NCBI GenBank assembly: GCA_026770615.1
Contig: MU631953.1
Span: 30,405 to 42,527 of the forward strand
From: Pavlovales sp. CCMP2436
Taxonomy: Eukaryota > Haptophyta > Pavlovophyceae > Pavlovales
DNA: 12,123 nt
Reading direction: 5' to 3'
Program-made: the position numbers and the translations under genes
In this document: positions 5,864 to 12,123 of the stretch, in pieces
Position numbering within the stretch: the first letter of the stretch is position 1
Layout: each line of letters starts with the position of its first letter
The notes under the pieces: model-generated
Database searches by the model: none
What the model saw: the letters and a program-made list of their open reading frames with translations, nothing else
Told to the model about the DNA's origin: nothing

Positions 5864-7867
5864 TCAGGAGATGACGCACGTGGTCGAGCCGCTCGATTCG
5901 GCCTTCTCTGGCAGCGGGTCGTTGAGGACGCACGCGCCGCCCCCGCGCGAGTAGCCACGCCGCAGATGCGGCGGCTTGTTCCCACTGCCATTGGCCACCG
6001 CCGGCTCCGCCACGCTCTCCGGCGGCTCGTCCAGCGCGTCGTACACGTAGCGCACGCTGAGGTCGGCGAGCACCGGCCTGTGGTCGGAGGTGTTGAGCTC
6101 GTCGATGGACGCGTAGTAGTGCAGCTCGATGTCGCGCGGTTGCGCGCGGCGGCTGCGAAAGAGCACGCGGTCAGTCCACGCGGGGATACGCGCCTTCTCC
6201 GAGCGGTCGTACGCGTCCTTCTGCTTGGAGTCGAACTTGTACGTTGGCCGGAAGCCCAGCTCGCCCTCCAAGAAGCCGCGGAAGGCGAAGCCCCCGCGCA
6301 TCTGCAGCCCGAGCTGGTCGTTGCGCGCGAGCACGCGCAGACTCTCGCGCGCGCACTCCTCCGCCGACGCCCAGCCGGCCTCCCTCGCCTCTGCCTCCTC
6401 CTTGGGTGCGAGGAGCTTGTCCACGATCGCGCGGTTGCCGTTCACGCGGTAGTTGAAGTCGCCCAGCCAGAAGACACGGTCGAACCGCGCCGAGACGGAG
6501 CTCTTGCCCGCACGGCCCCCCCGCGCGCGCGCGGGTCCCTCGGGCGGCCAGAGGTCGAGCGACTCGTCGATGCGCGTAAAGTCGAGGTTGCGCCTGTGCA
6601 CCGCGCCCTGGTGCGCCGTGAAGTGGCAGCTGACGAAGCAGAGCGACGTGCGCCCGACCATCAGCGAGACGCCCACGCCGCCCTTGTTGCCGAGCGTGTT
6701 GGCCACGCCTGTCGCCACCTGCGCGGCGTCCACGCCCCACACGCGCGGCACGAGCTCGGCCGCGGCGAAGAGCGCGAGATGCATCGCGGCCAGCCGATGC
6801 GAGCCGACGAGCACGTACCCGTCGCCGAGCGTGCTGGCGATGGCCGCCTCCCAGCGCGCCTTGCTCGAGTTGAGCAGCGACGCCTCGATTGAGCGCTCCG
6901 CCTCTTGCGAGCCCACGGCGTACAGGTCGAACCGCACACCCGCCCGGTGGTGCAGCAGCGCGGGCACCTGCGCCGGCGGCTCCTTGCCGTGCATGTTCCA
7001 CGTCACGCAGCACACGCGCAACCGGCCGCTGCGCACGTTCGCGGGCAGCGGCTCTGCCGGGGCGGGCTCGGCCGCGCCGGGCACCGGCGCGGGCGCGAGC
7101 GCCGCGACGATCGACGCGCGGCGGGCGAGCAGCACGACGGGGCGCGCGGCGGCGGCGAGCTGCGCGATGGGCGAGAGCGACGAGTGATCGGCAGGCCGCC
7201 CGGCGATCTCGAGAACCACGTCGTTGGGGCGCAGGCTCTTGCAGCCGCGCGGGTCGAGCACGTACCCCAGCTCGTCGAGCAGTGGCGGCAGGTCGCCCTC
7301 GCAGAGCTCCGCGCTAAAAGTGGCCAACTCGCCCGGAGGCAGCTCCACGGGCATGCCTCCTGGCGCGGCGAGTGCGCGGGCGCTCGCGGGCGCACCCTCG
7401 GCGGCTGCCGAGTCGCTGCTCCGCTCCCCGGGACGCGGGGGCACCATCTCCACGCCGCCGCCGTTGCCGTCGGCGCCGTCCACTTCGCTCTCGCCATCTT
7501 CGTTGCTCCCGTCCGAAGAGACGGTGCACCCGCTCAGCTCGTGCGTGGGCACCGGCGTTAGCAAGCTAGGCACCTGCGGTAGCTGCAGTAGCACGCGCAC
7601 GTTGAAACTGCCGGACACGGGCTGCGCGCCGGGCGCCGGCGCGTGCGCCCACGACGGTGCCTGCGCGTGCCTCTGCACGCCGAGCGCACCGGAATCGCGC
7701 GCAAGCGCCTTAAGCGGCTGCCCAGGCCCGCCACTGCTAGTGCGCCCTGCAGTCGAGCGCACCGCGCCGATTCTATGCGCGGTAGGCCTTGGAATCGTGA
7801 CCCCCGCAACGGCGGGCGGCGGCATCTCCGCGGCCCCCGGCGCTTTGTACGGGCGGCGACCTGCCAT
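5864..7867 (-). CDS. Inositol polyphosphate 5-phosphatase with PDZ-like domain and CaaX tail
   Basis: This intronless 667-residue protein removes the 5-phosphate from inositol phosphates or phosphoinositides. Residues about 283-609 form the catalytic fold, with the signature motifs WNMHG (290-294), GSQE (319-322, usual Mg-binding Glu), NKGG (394-397), CHFTAH (414-419), WLGDFNYR (467-474), PTYKFD (541-546), PAWTDRV (562-568) and TSDHRPV (593-599), so it should be active. Residues about 179-250 look PDZ-like: LGYVLD, then LRPNDVVLEIAGRP and a closing VVLLARR strand. The first 175 residues are low complexity. The last four, CVIS, form a CaaX box whose Ser favours farnesylation, predicting membrane anchoring as in INPP5E, INPP5B and INPP5A. 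The ATG at 7867 (ACAATGGC) is used; a slightly longer reading would need TTG. The gene is convergent with the membrane-protein gene and divergent from RPB8. The catalytic call is certain; the PDZ call is moderate. Confidence 0.95.
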   Translation of the reverse strand: MAGRRPYKAPGAAEMPPPAVAGVTIPRPTAHRIGAVRSTAGRTSSGGPGQPLKALARDSGALGVQRHAQAPSWAHAPAPGAQPVSGSFNVRVLLQLPQVPSLLTPVPTHELSGCTVSSDGSNEDGESEVDGADGNGGGVEMVPPRPGERSSDSAAAEGAPASARALAAPGGMPVELPPGELATFSAELCEGDLPPLLDELGYVLDPRGCKSLRPNDVVLEIAGRPADHSSLSPIAQLAAAARPVVLLARRASIVAALAPAPVPGAAEPAPAEPLPANVRSGRLRVCCVTWNMHGKEPPAQVPALLHHRAGVRFDLYAVGSQEAERSIEASLLNSSKARWEAAIASTLGDGYVLVGSHRLAAMHLALFAAAELVPRVWGVDAAQVATGVANTLGNKGGVGVSLMVGRTSLCFVSCHFTAHQGAVHRRNLDFTRIDESLDLWPPEGPARARGGRAGKSSVSARFDRVFWLGDFNYRVNGNRAIVDKLLAPKEEAEAREAGWASAEECARESLRVLARNDQLGLQMRGGFAFRGFLEGELGFRPTYKFDSKQKDAYDRSEKARIPAWTDRVLFRSRRAQPRDIELHYYASIDELNTSDHRPVLADLSVRYVYDALDEPPESVAEPAVANGSGNKPPHLRRGYSRGGGACVLNDPLPEKAESSGSTTCVIS

Positions 7868-8255
7868 TGTGACTCTCAACGGGCACAGTCACGGCTCGGG
7901 CTGCTACTAACTAACTTCTGAAACACACAGCAAGCCGAATCCCTCCCCCGGTCGGGGGAAGGATTGTCTAACACACCGTGAGCCCCCGCGCTGCGCCAAA
8001 GCCCGCACCCAGCAGAGCAGTGCGCGGCACGGCTACGGCGTATGTGTACCGCGCGTGTTCTTGGTGTGAGCAGGCGAATGAGGCTATAGCGGCGATGAGA
8101 AAACAGCGATGAGTGGGGTGTTTGGCACGAGCACGCCCACCTGCCGCCCTCCCTCTGCTGCGGCCTACCCGGCTGCAGTCCGACTGCATTTAAAAAAAAA
8201 TCGAGCCCGCGCTAGGAAGCTCGCGGGCGACCGGTACGGGAGGCCAGAGCGCGCG
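7868..8255. promoter_or_regulatory. Shared divergent promoter region, 5-phosphatase / RPB8
   Basis: About 390 bp separate the two divergent ATGs. Features seen: CTAACTAAC (7907-7915); a perfect 7-bp stem with 2-base loop, TCCCCCGGTCGGGGGA (7944-7959); direct GCGATGAG repeats at 8092-8099 and 8106-8113, with a similar GCGAATGAG at 8074-8082; and the TTTAAAAAAAAA run at 8189-8200 on the RPB8 side. No comparable A/T element is obvious on the 5-phosphatase side. Confidence 0.5.
8189..8200 (+). promoter_or_regulatory. TATA-like TTTAAAAAAAAA element of RPB8
   Basis: GCATTTAAAAAAAAATCGAG lies 56-67 bp upstream of the RPB8 ATG and resembles the element at 4621-4630. It is followed by a GC hairpin, GCCCGCG (8205-8211) pairing with CGCGGGC (8222-8228) around a 10-base loop, close to where transcription would start. 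Translation through the A run would give an implausible poly-Lys extension, which supports a promoter role over a coding one. Confidence 0.5.
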
Positions 8256-8690
8256 ATGATCGCGCTCGAGGACATCGTGACGGTGAAGAACATTGACCGC
8301 GAGGGCAAGAAGTTCGATAAGGTCTCGCGGCTCGACTGCCGCAGCGAGAACTACGATATGGAGATGGTGATCGACGTGAACACAGACCTCTACCCCGTCA
8401 AGCTCAACGAGAAGCTCTCCATCGCGCTGGCCACGTCGCTGCAGCAGGGCGTGCCCGAGACGGGCACGTACGAAGCGCATCCAGGGCCCTCGCTCCTCGA
8501 CGCGTATGACTATGCCATGTACGGTAAAGTGTACAAGTGGGTCGAGGAGAAGGAGAAGGGACCCACGCCGCTCGTCTCAGTGTACGTCTCGTTCGGAGGG
8601 CTGCTGATGATGATAAAGGGCGACCCGCGCCAGCTCAAAGACCTTGAGCCAGAGGGAAGGATGTACCTGCTCATGCGCAAAGTCGGATGA
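8256..8690 (+). CDS. RPB8: RNA polymerases I/II/III shared subunit RPB8 (RPABC3)
   Basis: RPB8 is the OB-fold-like subunit common to nuclear RNA polymerases I, II and III. The 144-residue product is full length for the family (about 140-150). It begins MIALEDIVTVKNIDREGKKF followed by DKVSRL, and continues with MEMVIDVNTDLYP, LLDAYDYAMYGKVYKW and VYVSFGGLLMMIKGD, ending RMYLLMRKVG, all in the expected family order. The start at 8256 is chosen because the family's conserved sequence begins immediately there. An in-frame ATG at 8109 would add 49 low-complexity residues encoded partly by the promoter-like A run. The gene is intronless and divergent from the 5-phosphatase gene. Identification is firm. 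Confidence 0.97.
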   Translation: MIALEDIVTVKNIDREGKKFDKVSRLDCRSENYDMEMVIDVNTDLYPVKLNEKLSIALATSLQQGVPETGTYEAHPGPSLLDAYDYAMYGKVYKWVEEKEKGPTPLVSVYVSFGGLLMMIKGDPRQLKDLEPEGRMYLLMRKVG

Positions 8691-9115
8691 GCTGGGCTCG
8701 CTGGGGCGGCAGCTCGACTGGTCTTGTGTCGCCTTGCGCTCCGCTCACAGCGACTCACTGACTCCTCTGCTCCAGGCCTTCTCGAACGTAGCTGTGGCAT
8801 TGCGTACAGACTAACGAATATTAAGCCAGCTGGGCCAGTGCTAGCCAGATCTCAGATGTTCTCGTAACGTCTCGTGACACTGTTAGTTAATTCTAAGAGT
8901 TCCGAACTGAAATCATTCGTCATTGACAAATTGTTAGTTAACTAGTTAGTTCAAATAATTTGCCAACAAAAATTCCAGGCTCCTCTCTTTTTTGTACTTT
9001 GTGTTCATTTCTGAATATATTTTTTTTTTGAAATATGAATTTTGAATCTGAGAATATATGAATTCACTTGCAAAAGTGACGTCGTGACTCCGACTAAGTA
9101 AAGACGGTAGACCAC
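8691..9115. other. AT-rich spacer downstream of RPB8
   Basis: The first 130 bases are mixed in composition, after which the DNA becomes AT-rich. It contains two TTAGTTA words (8883-8889 and 8934-8940, the second extended to TTAGTTAACTAGTTAG), a T10 run near 9020 and repeated GAATATAT. No ORF with coding character and no RNA gene is seen. Confidence 0.5.
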
Positions 9116-9430
9116 GTGCGACGCAATAAAAATATATCCGTAACATTTCTCAGCTTTCCCAGTGCCGACCGTGTTACGCCGCAAGAGGCTCCCCCGCGCG
9201 TAAGCAGTTTGGGCCCGTTGCTTCTCGCTCTGGGCCTCCTACACGCAGCGGCGAGCGTCGCGTGTAGCAGGCCAACTCCAGTCGCAAATCTCGCCGCCAT
9301 CGGTGCGCACGAGGGGGCCTTCTCCTACGACCAGGGCATGCCACGCCGTCAAGGGCTCGGGCGCAGGTAGAAGGGTGGCAGCAGGCAGCTCGAGCTAGCC
9401 GCTGCTTGCCAGGCGCGCCAGGCCGTTGGC
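9116..9430. other. Unassigned GC-rich island
   Basis: Between the AT-rich spacer and the orphan ORF at 9431 lies a GC-rich stretch that is open on both strands. On the minus strand an ATG at 9300 opens a 68-codon frame with a hydrophobic start (LLHATLAAAC). On the plus strand a frame without an ATG encodes LGPLLLALGLLHAAASVAC. Both look signal-peptide-like, but they are each other's complement and at most one can be real. Splices from the plus frame into the ORF at 9431 that I tried were either out of frame or would need implausibly short introns (under 20 nt). Confidence 0.3.
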
Positions 9431-9817
9431 ATGGGCACGTACGCGTCGAGAGTGCTCGACGAGGAGGTCGTCGTCGACGACGCCGTCGACAATGTTGTCG
9501 TCAACCTCGACAACGTGCACAACGAGATCGAGGTCGACATCGTCACCGTGCGCAACCGGAAGACGTCCAAGCAGCGCATGGCCAATATGAGGGCCAACCG
9601 GAAGCGCGCGGAGGCTGCCAACGTTGCCGCGCCTGCGGCGGCTGCGCTCCCGTCGGTTACGTCGGCCTTCTCGCTGAAGCAGAACGGCGAGCCACGCAAA
9701 AACGAGCGCGCAGCCGTCGTGGCCAAGTCGATGCGCGTTCCTCGATCTCGTAGCAGCGCAGGCAGGCGGCGACGACGAGGACGGCGACGGAGACAAGGAG
9801 GTTATGTTATGTTATGA
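9431..9817 (+). CDS. Uncharacterised ORF, acidic start and Arg-rich end (128 aa)
   Basis: This ATG-initiated frame has strongly GC-ending codons over its first 80 codons, as in the real genes here. The N-terminal third is rich in Val, Asp and Glu (DEEVVVDDAVDNVVVNLDNV). It is followed by a basic stretch (NRKTSKQRMANMRANRKRA), an Ala-rich linker, and an Arg-rich tail (GRRRRRGRRRRQGG) that could act as a nuclear localisation signal. No family is recognised. An in-frame TAG lies upstream at 9368. The last codons run into the GTTAT microsatellite, and the stop overlaps the dispersed repeat arm at 9809, so the C-terminus may be truncated or replaced by repeat insertion. Alternatively the gene has unrecognised flanking exons. 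Confidence 0.4.
   Translation: MGTYASRVLDEEVVVDDAVDNVVVNLDNVHNEIEVDIVTVRNRKTSKQRMANMRANRKRAEAANVAAPAAAALPSVTSAFSLKQNGEPRKNERAAVVAKSMRVPRSRSSAGRRRRRGRRRRQGGYVML
9801..9815. repeat. GTTAT triplication
   Basis: Three consecutive GTTAT units sit exactly at the boundary between the orphan ORF and the dispersed repeat arm. The left arm at about 1024 has only one such unit. This could mark an insertion junction or simple slippage. Confidence 0.6.
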
Positions 9818-10000
9818 TGCCCCTTCTACCGCCGGGTGCGCAGTCTCTGCGTCCAGGAGGCCTCGGTTGTCAGCGTCTGATCGTCACTCCGTTTCTAGCC
9901 TCAGCATCACCATGCGGTGATACTGGTGCGCCGGCAGAGCTTTGAGCAGCCGATTTCGTTCGAGTTTGGTTGAAGATGGGTTCCACTGTGGTGGCTCGAC
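9809..10000 (+). repeat. Right arm of a dispersed inverted repeat
   Basis: This is the partner of 830-1024 in opposite orientation, about 8.8 kb away. Conserved blocks are collinear, with substitutions and small gaps. On the minus strand a frame ending at TGA 9870-9872 encodes VEPIFNQTRTKSAA, corresponding to VKPIFKKTRTKSPA in the left arm. Homology ends at about GGCTCGAC (9993-10000). Confidence 0.75.
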
Positions 10001-10135
10001 GGGTAGCCACGTGCAGTGACGCAGCCCTCAGTGCGCCGCATGCCAGTGAAAGTCATAGGGACGATTGCGGTGCCGAAGTATCTCCCGCAGATGCCAGTTG
10101 CGAGATGGGTAGCGGTGAGGTTGTCGGGTCGAGCG

Positions 10136-11356
10136 CTATCCGAAGGCAGCACTTTGCCCGGTATCCGGGGCGTCCGGCTTCGGTGGCTTTGGCGCAGATA
10201 ATGTGCTCGCCTTGGCCTTCGTGCCGGTGGCCTCGGTCTTCGGCTGCGTCTTGTGGCCGGCAACGTTGACTCCCACGTGCGGCTTCTTCTGCTCGTGCGA
10301 GTCGGTGTGCGGCGGCTGGGCGGGTGGCGCGGGTCGGTGTGTCGGTGTCGAGCGAGATGTCGAGGATGTCGAGGATGGTGTCGAGCTTGGGGTTGGGGTT
10401 GGGGCCGGCTTCACCTGCGCCTTTGCCTCGTCTGCCTGCGCTTTGGACTCCTTGGCTTCCTTGGCCGTTTTTTCCGCCTGCGCCATAGCTTCCTTGGCCA
10501 CCTTTACCGCCTGCGCCCTGGCCTCCTTGGCCACCTTAGCCGCCTGCTCCTTCGCCTTAGCCGCTTGCACCTTCCCCTCCTTGGCCGCCGCGTTTTCTGC
10601 CGCCTGTTTCTCTTTAATCTTCGCCGTCTTCTTCTCCTTTTCCGCCTGTTCTACCTTGGCCAGCAGCTCCGCTGCAGCCCATCCCGCCTCCGTCGCTTCC
10701 TCCGCTGCCTTCCGCTCCGCGGCCGCCTTCTCCGCGGCCTTCCACTGCTCGTTCGCGTATAGCAGAGTCGTGAGCGCCTTGTCAGCGTCTCCACCAGCAT
10801 CGTCGAGCGCAAACTCGGCGACAGAGAGGTCGGTTCCTGCTACCTCGGCAAGGTGCGCCAACTCCACGTCGCGTGGTGTTTGTGGCGGCTTCTCCTCGGG
10901 GATCGACGACTCCTTCGTTCGCGACACCTTCGCGGCGGGCGGGGTGGCCGGGAGCGGGGGGGGGCGGGGCTGTGTGCGGCTCTGACTACGCGGCTTCTTT
11001 TCGCGCCAGGACTCAGAGCGCAGGGATGCACTGAACCGGTCAGCGAGGGATCCACGGGCGGCGGGTCGGGCCGTCGTGGTTGAGAAGTGGTTGCCCGCTC
11101 CCCCATCTCGCTGTTCCTCATACTGCGGCTGCTTCTGCGAGCGGAAGACCTGCGTCTCTACCCCGTGCGCCTTCACATTGACACCGCAGACGCCGGGCTG
11201 CGCGAGCAGCTCGAGCGCGTGGCGCCGCTGAAGATATAGGATCATCTTTGCCTGCTTCATCGTCAACTGCATCGCGCTGGGCGATGCGACGGAATGCAGC
11301 TTCTGCTCGAAGGTCGGGCGCGTCGCTCCGAGCCCTCCAAGATCGACGTTCTCCAT
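10136..11356 (-). CDS. UBA-like domain protein with Ala/Lys hendecad repeats (406 aa)
   Basis: This intronless frame begins MENVDLGGLGATRPTFEQKL. Residues about 165-203 (LAHLAEVAGTDLSVAEFALD, then DAGGDADKALTTLLYANEQ) match the three-helix UBA/CUE pattern used for ubiquitin binding, including the AxxAL-xxxGGDxxxAxxxL core. An Ala/Glu/Lys-rich, probably helical or coiled-coil segment (about 204-315) follows. Within it, 11-residue units such as AKEARAQAVKV and AKEAMAQAEKT recur (262-314), reminiscent of LEA group 3 repeats. The tail is Pro/Thr/Ser-rich and then Lys-rich. The first 75 residues contain a compact hydrophobic region (MKQAKMILYLQRRHALELLA) of unknown type. The ATG at 11356 is supported by coding character starting there; an upstream out-of-frame ATG at 11447 would be a uORF if transcribed. 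Function is not known beyond possible ubiquitin binding. Confidence 0.7.
   Translation of the reverse strand: MENVDLGGLGATRPTFEQKLHSVASPSAMQLTMKQAKMILYLQRRHALELLAQPGVCGVNVKAHGVETQVFRSQKQPQYEEQRDGGAGNHFSTTTARPAARGSLADRFSASLRSESWREKKPRSQSRTQPRPPPLPATPPAAKVSRTKESSIPEEKPPQTPRDVELAHLAEVAGTDLSVAEFALDDAGGDADKALTTLLYANEQWKAAEKAAAERKAAEEATEAGWAAAELLAKVEQAEKEKKTAKIKEKQAAENAAAKEGKVQAAKAKEQAAKVAKEARAQAVKVAKEAMAQAEKTAKEAKESKAQADEAKAQVKPAPTPTPSSTPSSTSSTSRSTPTHRPAPPAQPPHTDSHEQKKPHVGVNVAGHKTQPKTEATGTKAKASTLSAPKPPKPDAPDTGQSAAFG
10415..10573 (-). repeat. Coding 33-bp repeat giving 11-residue Ala/Lys units
   Basis: Imperfect 33-bp units on the plus strand share a GCCTCCTTGGCCACC-like core and an intervening CGCCTGCGCC-like block. 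They encode AKEAxAQAxKx units on the minus strand. Four to five recognisable copies suggest expansion by internal duplication. Confidence 0.65.
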
Positions 11357-11923
11357 CGCGAGGAGGAGGGCAAGTGATGAGGACTACTACGACCAGGTCG
11401 CGCGTCCGCAGCGCGCCGTAGCGCTCCGCAACGCGCAAAATAAACATTCCAGATCTGCAAACTGTATTAGCGGTGCGTAGTCAGTCATAAGGCTTGGCCG
11501 CTGTCAAGTCAGTCAGTCAATTACATGCTAACCAATGGTTATTGCCATCAAAGTTTCAAATTCTACCAGCTTACGGCTGGAAGTGCGGTAGCCGCCCCGA
11601 CAGGCGGCACTTGATTCACTAACTGTGATTGTAGGTGTCATTAATATAAAAGAACTTTCCCATGTCGTGATACATAAATGTCGATGAGCCCGATGAGGGT
11701 AGAAGTCGTCCACTTGATTGAGTGCTGGCAGGGGGTGGAGATTTAACATTAGTTTACTCATACATTACGCCCGCCACCATATTCTTCTCCGACATTGAAT
11801 TGTTAACAAACAAACAAACTAGTTTAGATTTCATTTTTTTAATATTAGTTAGTATATATCATTTAAAACTCGTCCATAGTTGCCGGTGGCTCATCTCGGT
11901 CCCACCAGCTCAGCCTCGGCAAA
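11357..11923. other. Intergenic spacer with a bulged hairpin
   Basis: This lies between the SDHA 3' end and the UBA-like gene. The first 100 bp are GC-rich (presumed leader of the UBA-like gene on the minus strand) and the rest is AT-rich. At 11581-11614, AAGT plus GCCGCC pairs with GGCGGC plus ACTT, with a six-base bulge on one side and a CCGACA loop. A short minus-strand frame (11528-11761) has AT-ending codons unlike the genes here and is not called. Confidence 0.45.
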
Positions 11924-12080
11924 CTAGTACACACGGCGCGCGGGCGGGATGGTCTTGCACTCCGCCTCGTCGAGCGTGTACACGTGCACCGGGCGGTAGT
12001 CGAGCTTGCACTCGTCCTCGGGCGTGCCCATGTACGAGAGGGTGTGCTTCAGCCAACCCTTGTCGTCGCGCTCGGTGAAG
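11924..12080 (-). CDS. SDHA: Succinate dehydrogenase flavoprotein subunit, last exon (partial)
   Basis: The minus strand from 12080 to 11924 encodes the last 51 residues of SDHA, the FAD-carrying subunit of mitochondrial complex II that oxidises succinate to fumarate. Diagnostic features are ERDDKGWLKHTLSYM, LDYRPVHVYTLDEAECKTIP and the terminal PPARRVY, which match the very conserved C-terminus of the family. The exon starts after an intron acceptor (GCACGCGCAG| at 12081) preceded by TT and a run of 12 C, read on the minus strand. The first exon base completes a split codon. The rest of the gene, including FAD-binding and active-site parts, lies beyond the right edge. Identification is firm; intron position is well supported by loss of family similarity upstream. 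Confidence 0.92.
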
Positions 12081-12123
12081 CTGCGCGTGCAAGGGGGGGG
12101 GGGGCGTGGAGAGCGAGAGGGAG
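12081..12123 (-). other. 3' part of the last SDHA intron with C12 acceptor tract
   Basis: Plus-strand bases 12093-12104 are 12 consecutive G, read as a C12 pyrimidine tract on the minus strand, followed by TTGCACGCGCAG at the splice acceptor. The donor lies outside the window. Confidence 0.75.

Noticed and set aside
5966..7910. Several 140-310 codon plus-strand frames over the 5-phosphatase gene
   Set aside because: They are Arg/Ala/His-rich shadows of a GC-rich gene whose minus-strand frame carries every catalytic motif in order.
8109..8255. N-terminal 49-residue extension of RPB8 from an upstream ATG
   Set aside because: It is low complexity and contains codons from the TTTAAAAAAAAA run. 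RPB8 family similarity starts immediately after the ATG at 8256.
9094..9370. Opposing signal-peptide-like frames at 9094-9300 (minus) and 9116-9370 (plus)
   Set aside because: The plus frame has no ATG. The minus frame runs into AT-rich spacer and ends without a recognisable body. Both hydrophobic stretches arise from the same GC-rich bases, so neither is called as a gene.
10203..10985. 260-codon plus-strand frame rich in Ala/Ser/Cys/Phe over the UBA-like gene
   Set aside because: It is the antisense image of the Ala/Lys/Glu helical repeats. The minus frame is longer and has a domain-like segment.
11118..11447. 109-codon minus-strand frame overlapping the start of the UBA-like gene
   Set aside because: It is out of frame with the UBA-like protein and turns Arg/Ala-rich. 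At most it is an upstream ORF in that gene's leader.
11660..11705. Possible C/D box snoRNA (GTGATAC and CGATGAGC words)
   Set aside because: Neither word matches the C-box consensus RTGATGA, no properly placed D box with a terminal stem was found, and guide potential could not be assessed.
11528..11761. 77-codon minus-strand ORF in the spacer beside SDHA
   Set aside because: Its codons are AT-ending, unlike the genes of this window, and it shows no recognisable domain or homologue pattern.

Overview
The window looks like nuclear DNA of a GC-rich unicellular eukaryotic alga. Genes are very GC-rich and separated by short AT-rich spacers. The recognisable proteins are eukaryotic: an RNA polymerase subunit RPB8, an axonemal CFAP97/Hemingway-type protein, an inositol-polyphosphate 5-phosphatase with a CaaX tail, and mitochondrial SDHA. 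Three GT-AG introns are visible, with very C-rich acceptor tracts. One protein has a secretory signal peptide followed by an Arg/Pro-rich, transit-like segment, as expected for a secondary plastid. A haptophyte-like alga is my best guess, but this is inference; no taxonomic marker is present.

Layout, left to right. 1-1278: possible 3' end of a plus-strand gene, AT-rich spacer, two low-complexity repeat tracts, and one arm of a dispersed inverted repeat (830-1024). 1279-3532 (minus): three-exon CFAP97-domain gene with a beta-rich middle domain and a Glu-Pro-rich tail. 3549-4867: about two tandem copies of a 635-638 bp unit carrying the promoter and signal-peptide start of the next gene. 4747-5304 (plus): the intact copy, a small multi-pass membrane protein. 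5305-5863: convergent spacer with a perfect 9-bp hairpin. 5864-7867 (minus): PDZ-like + 5-phosphatase + CaaX protein. 7868-8255: divergent promoter region. 8256-8690 (plus): RPB8. 8691-9430: AT-rich spacer and a small unexplained GC island. 9431-9817 (plus): orphan ORF. 9809-10000: second arm of the dispersed repeat. 10136-11356 (minus): UBA-like protein with 11-residue Ala/Lys repeats. 11357-11923: spacer. 11924-12080 (minus): last exon of SDHA, running off the window.

The genes do not form an obvious pathway; this is ordinary eukaryotic gene order with housekeeping, ciliary and signalling genes side by side. CFAP97 family proteins are axonemal, and some CaaX-bearing 5-phosphatases (INPP5E) are ciliary, but linking the two here would be speculation.

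I did not find a clear novel molecular system. The most distinctive signals are the tandem duplication that leaves a truncated signal-peptide ORF with its own promoter-like element, the 8.8-kb-separated inverted repeat with a conserved short peptide frame, and the unusual domain combinations of the 5-phosphatase, CFAP97 and UBA-like proteins.
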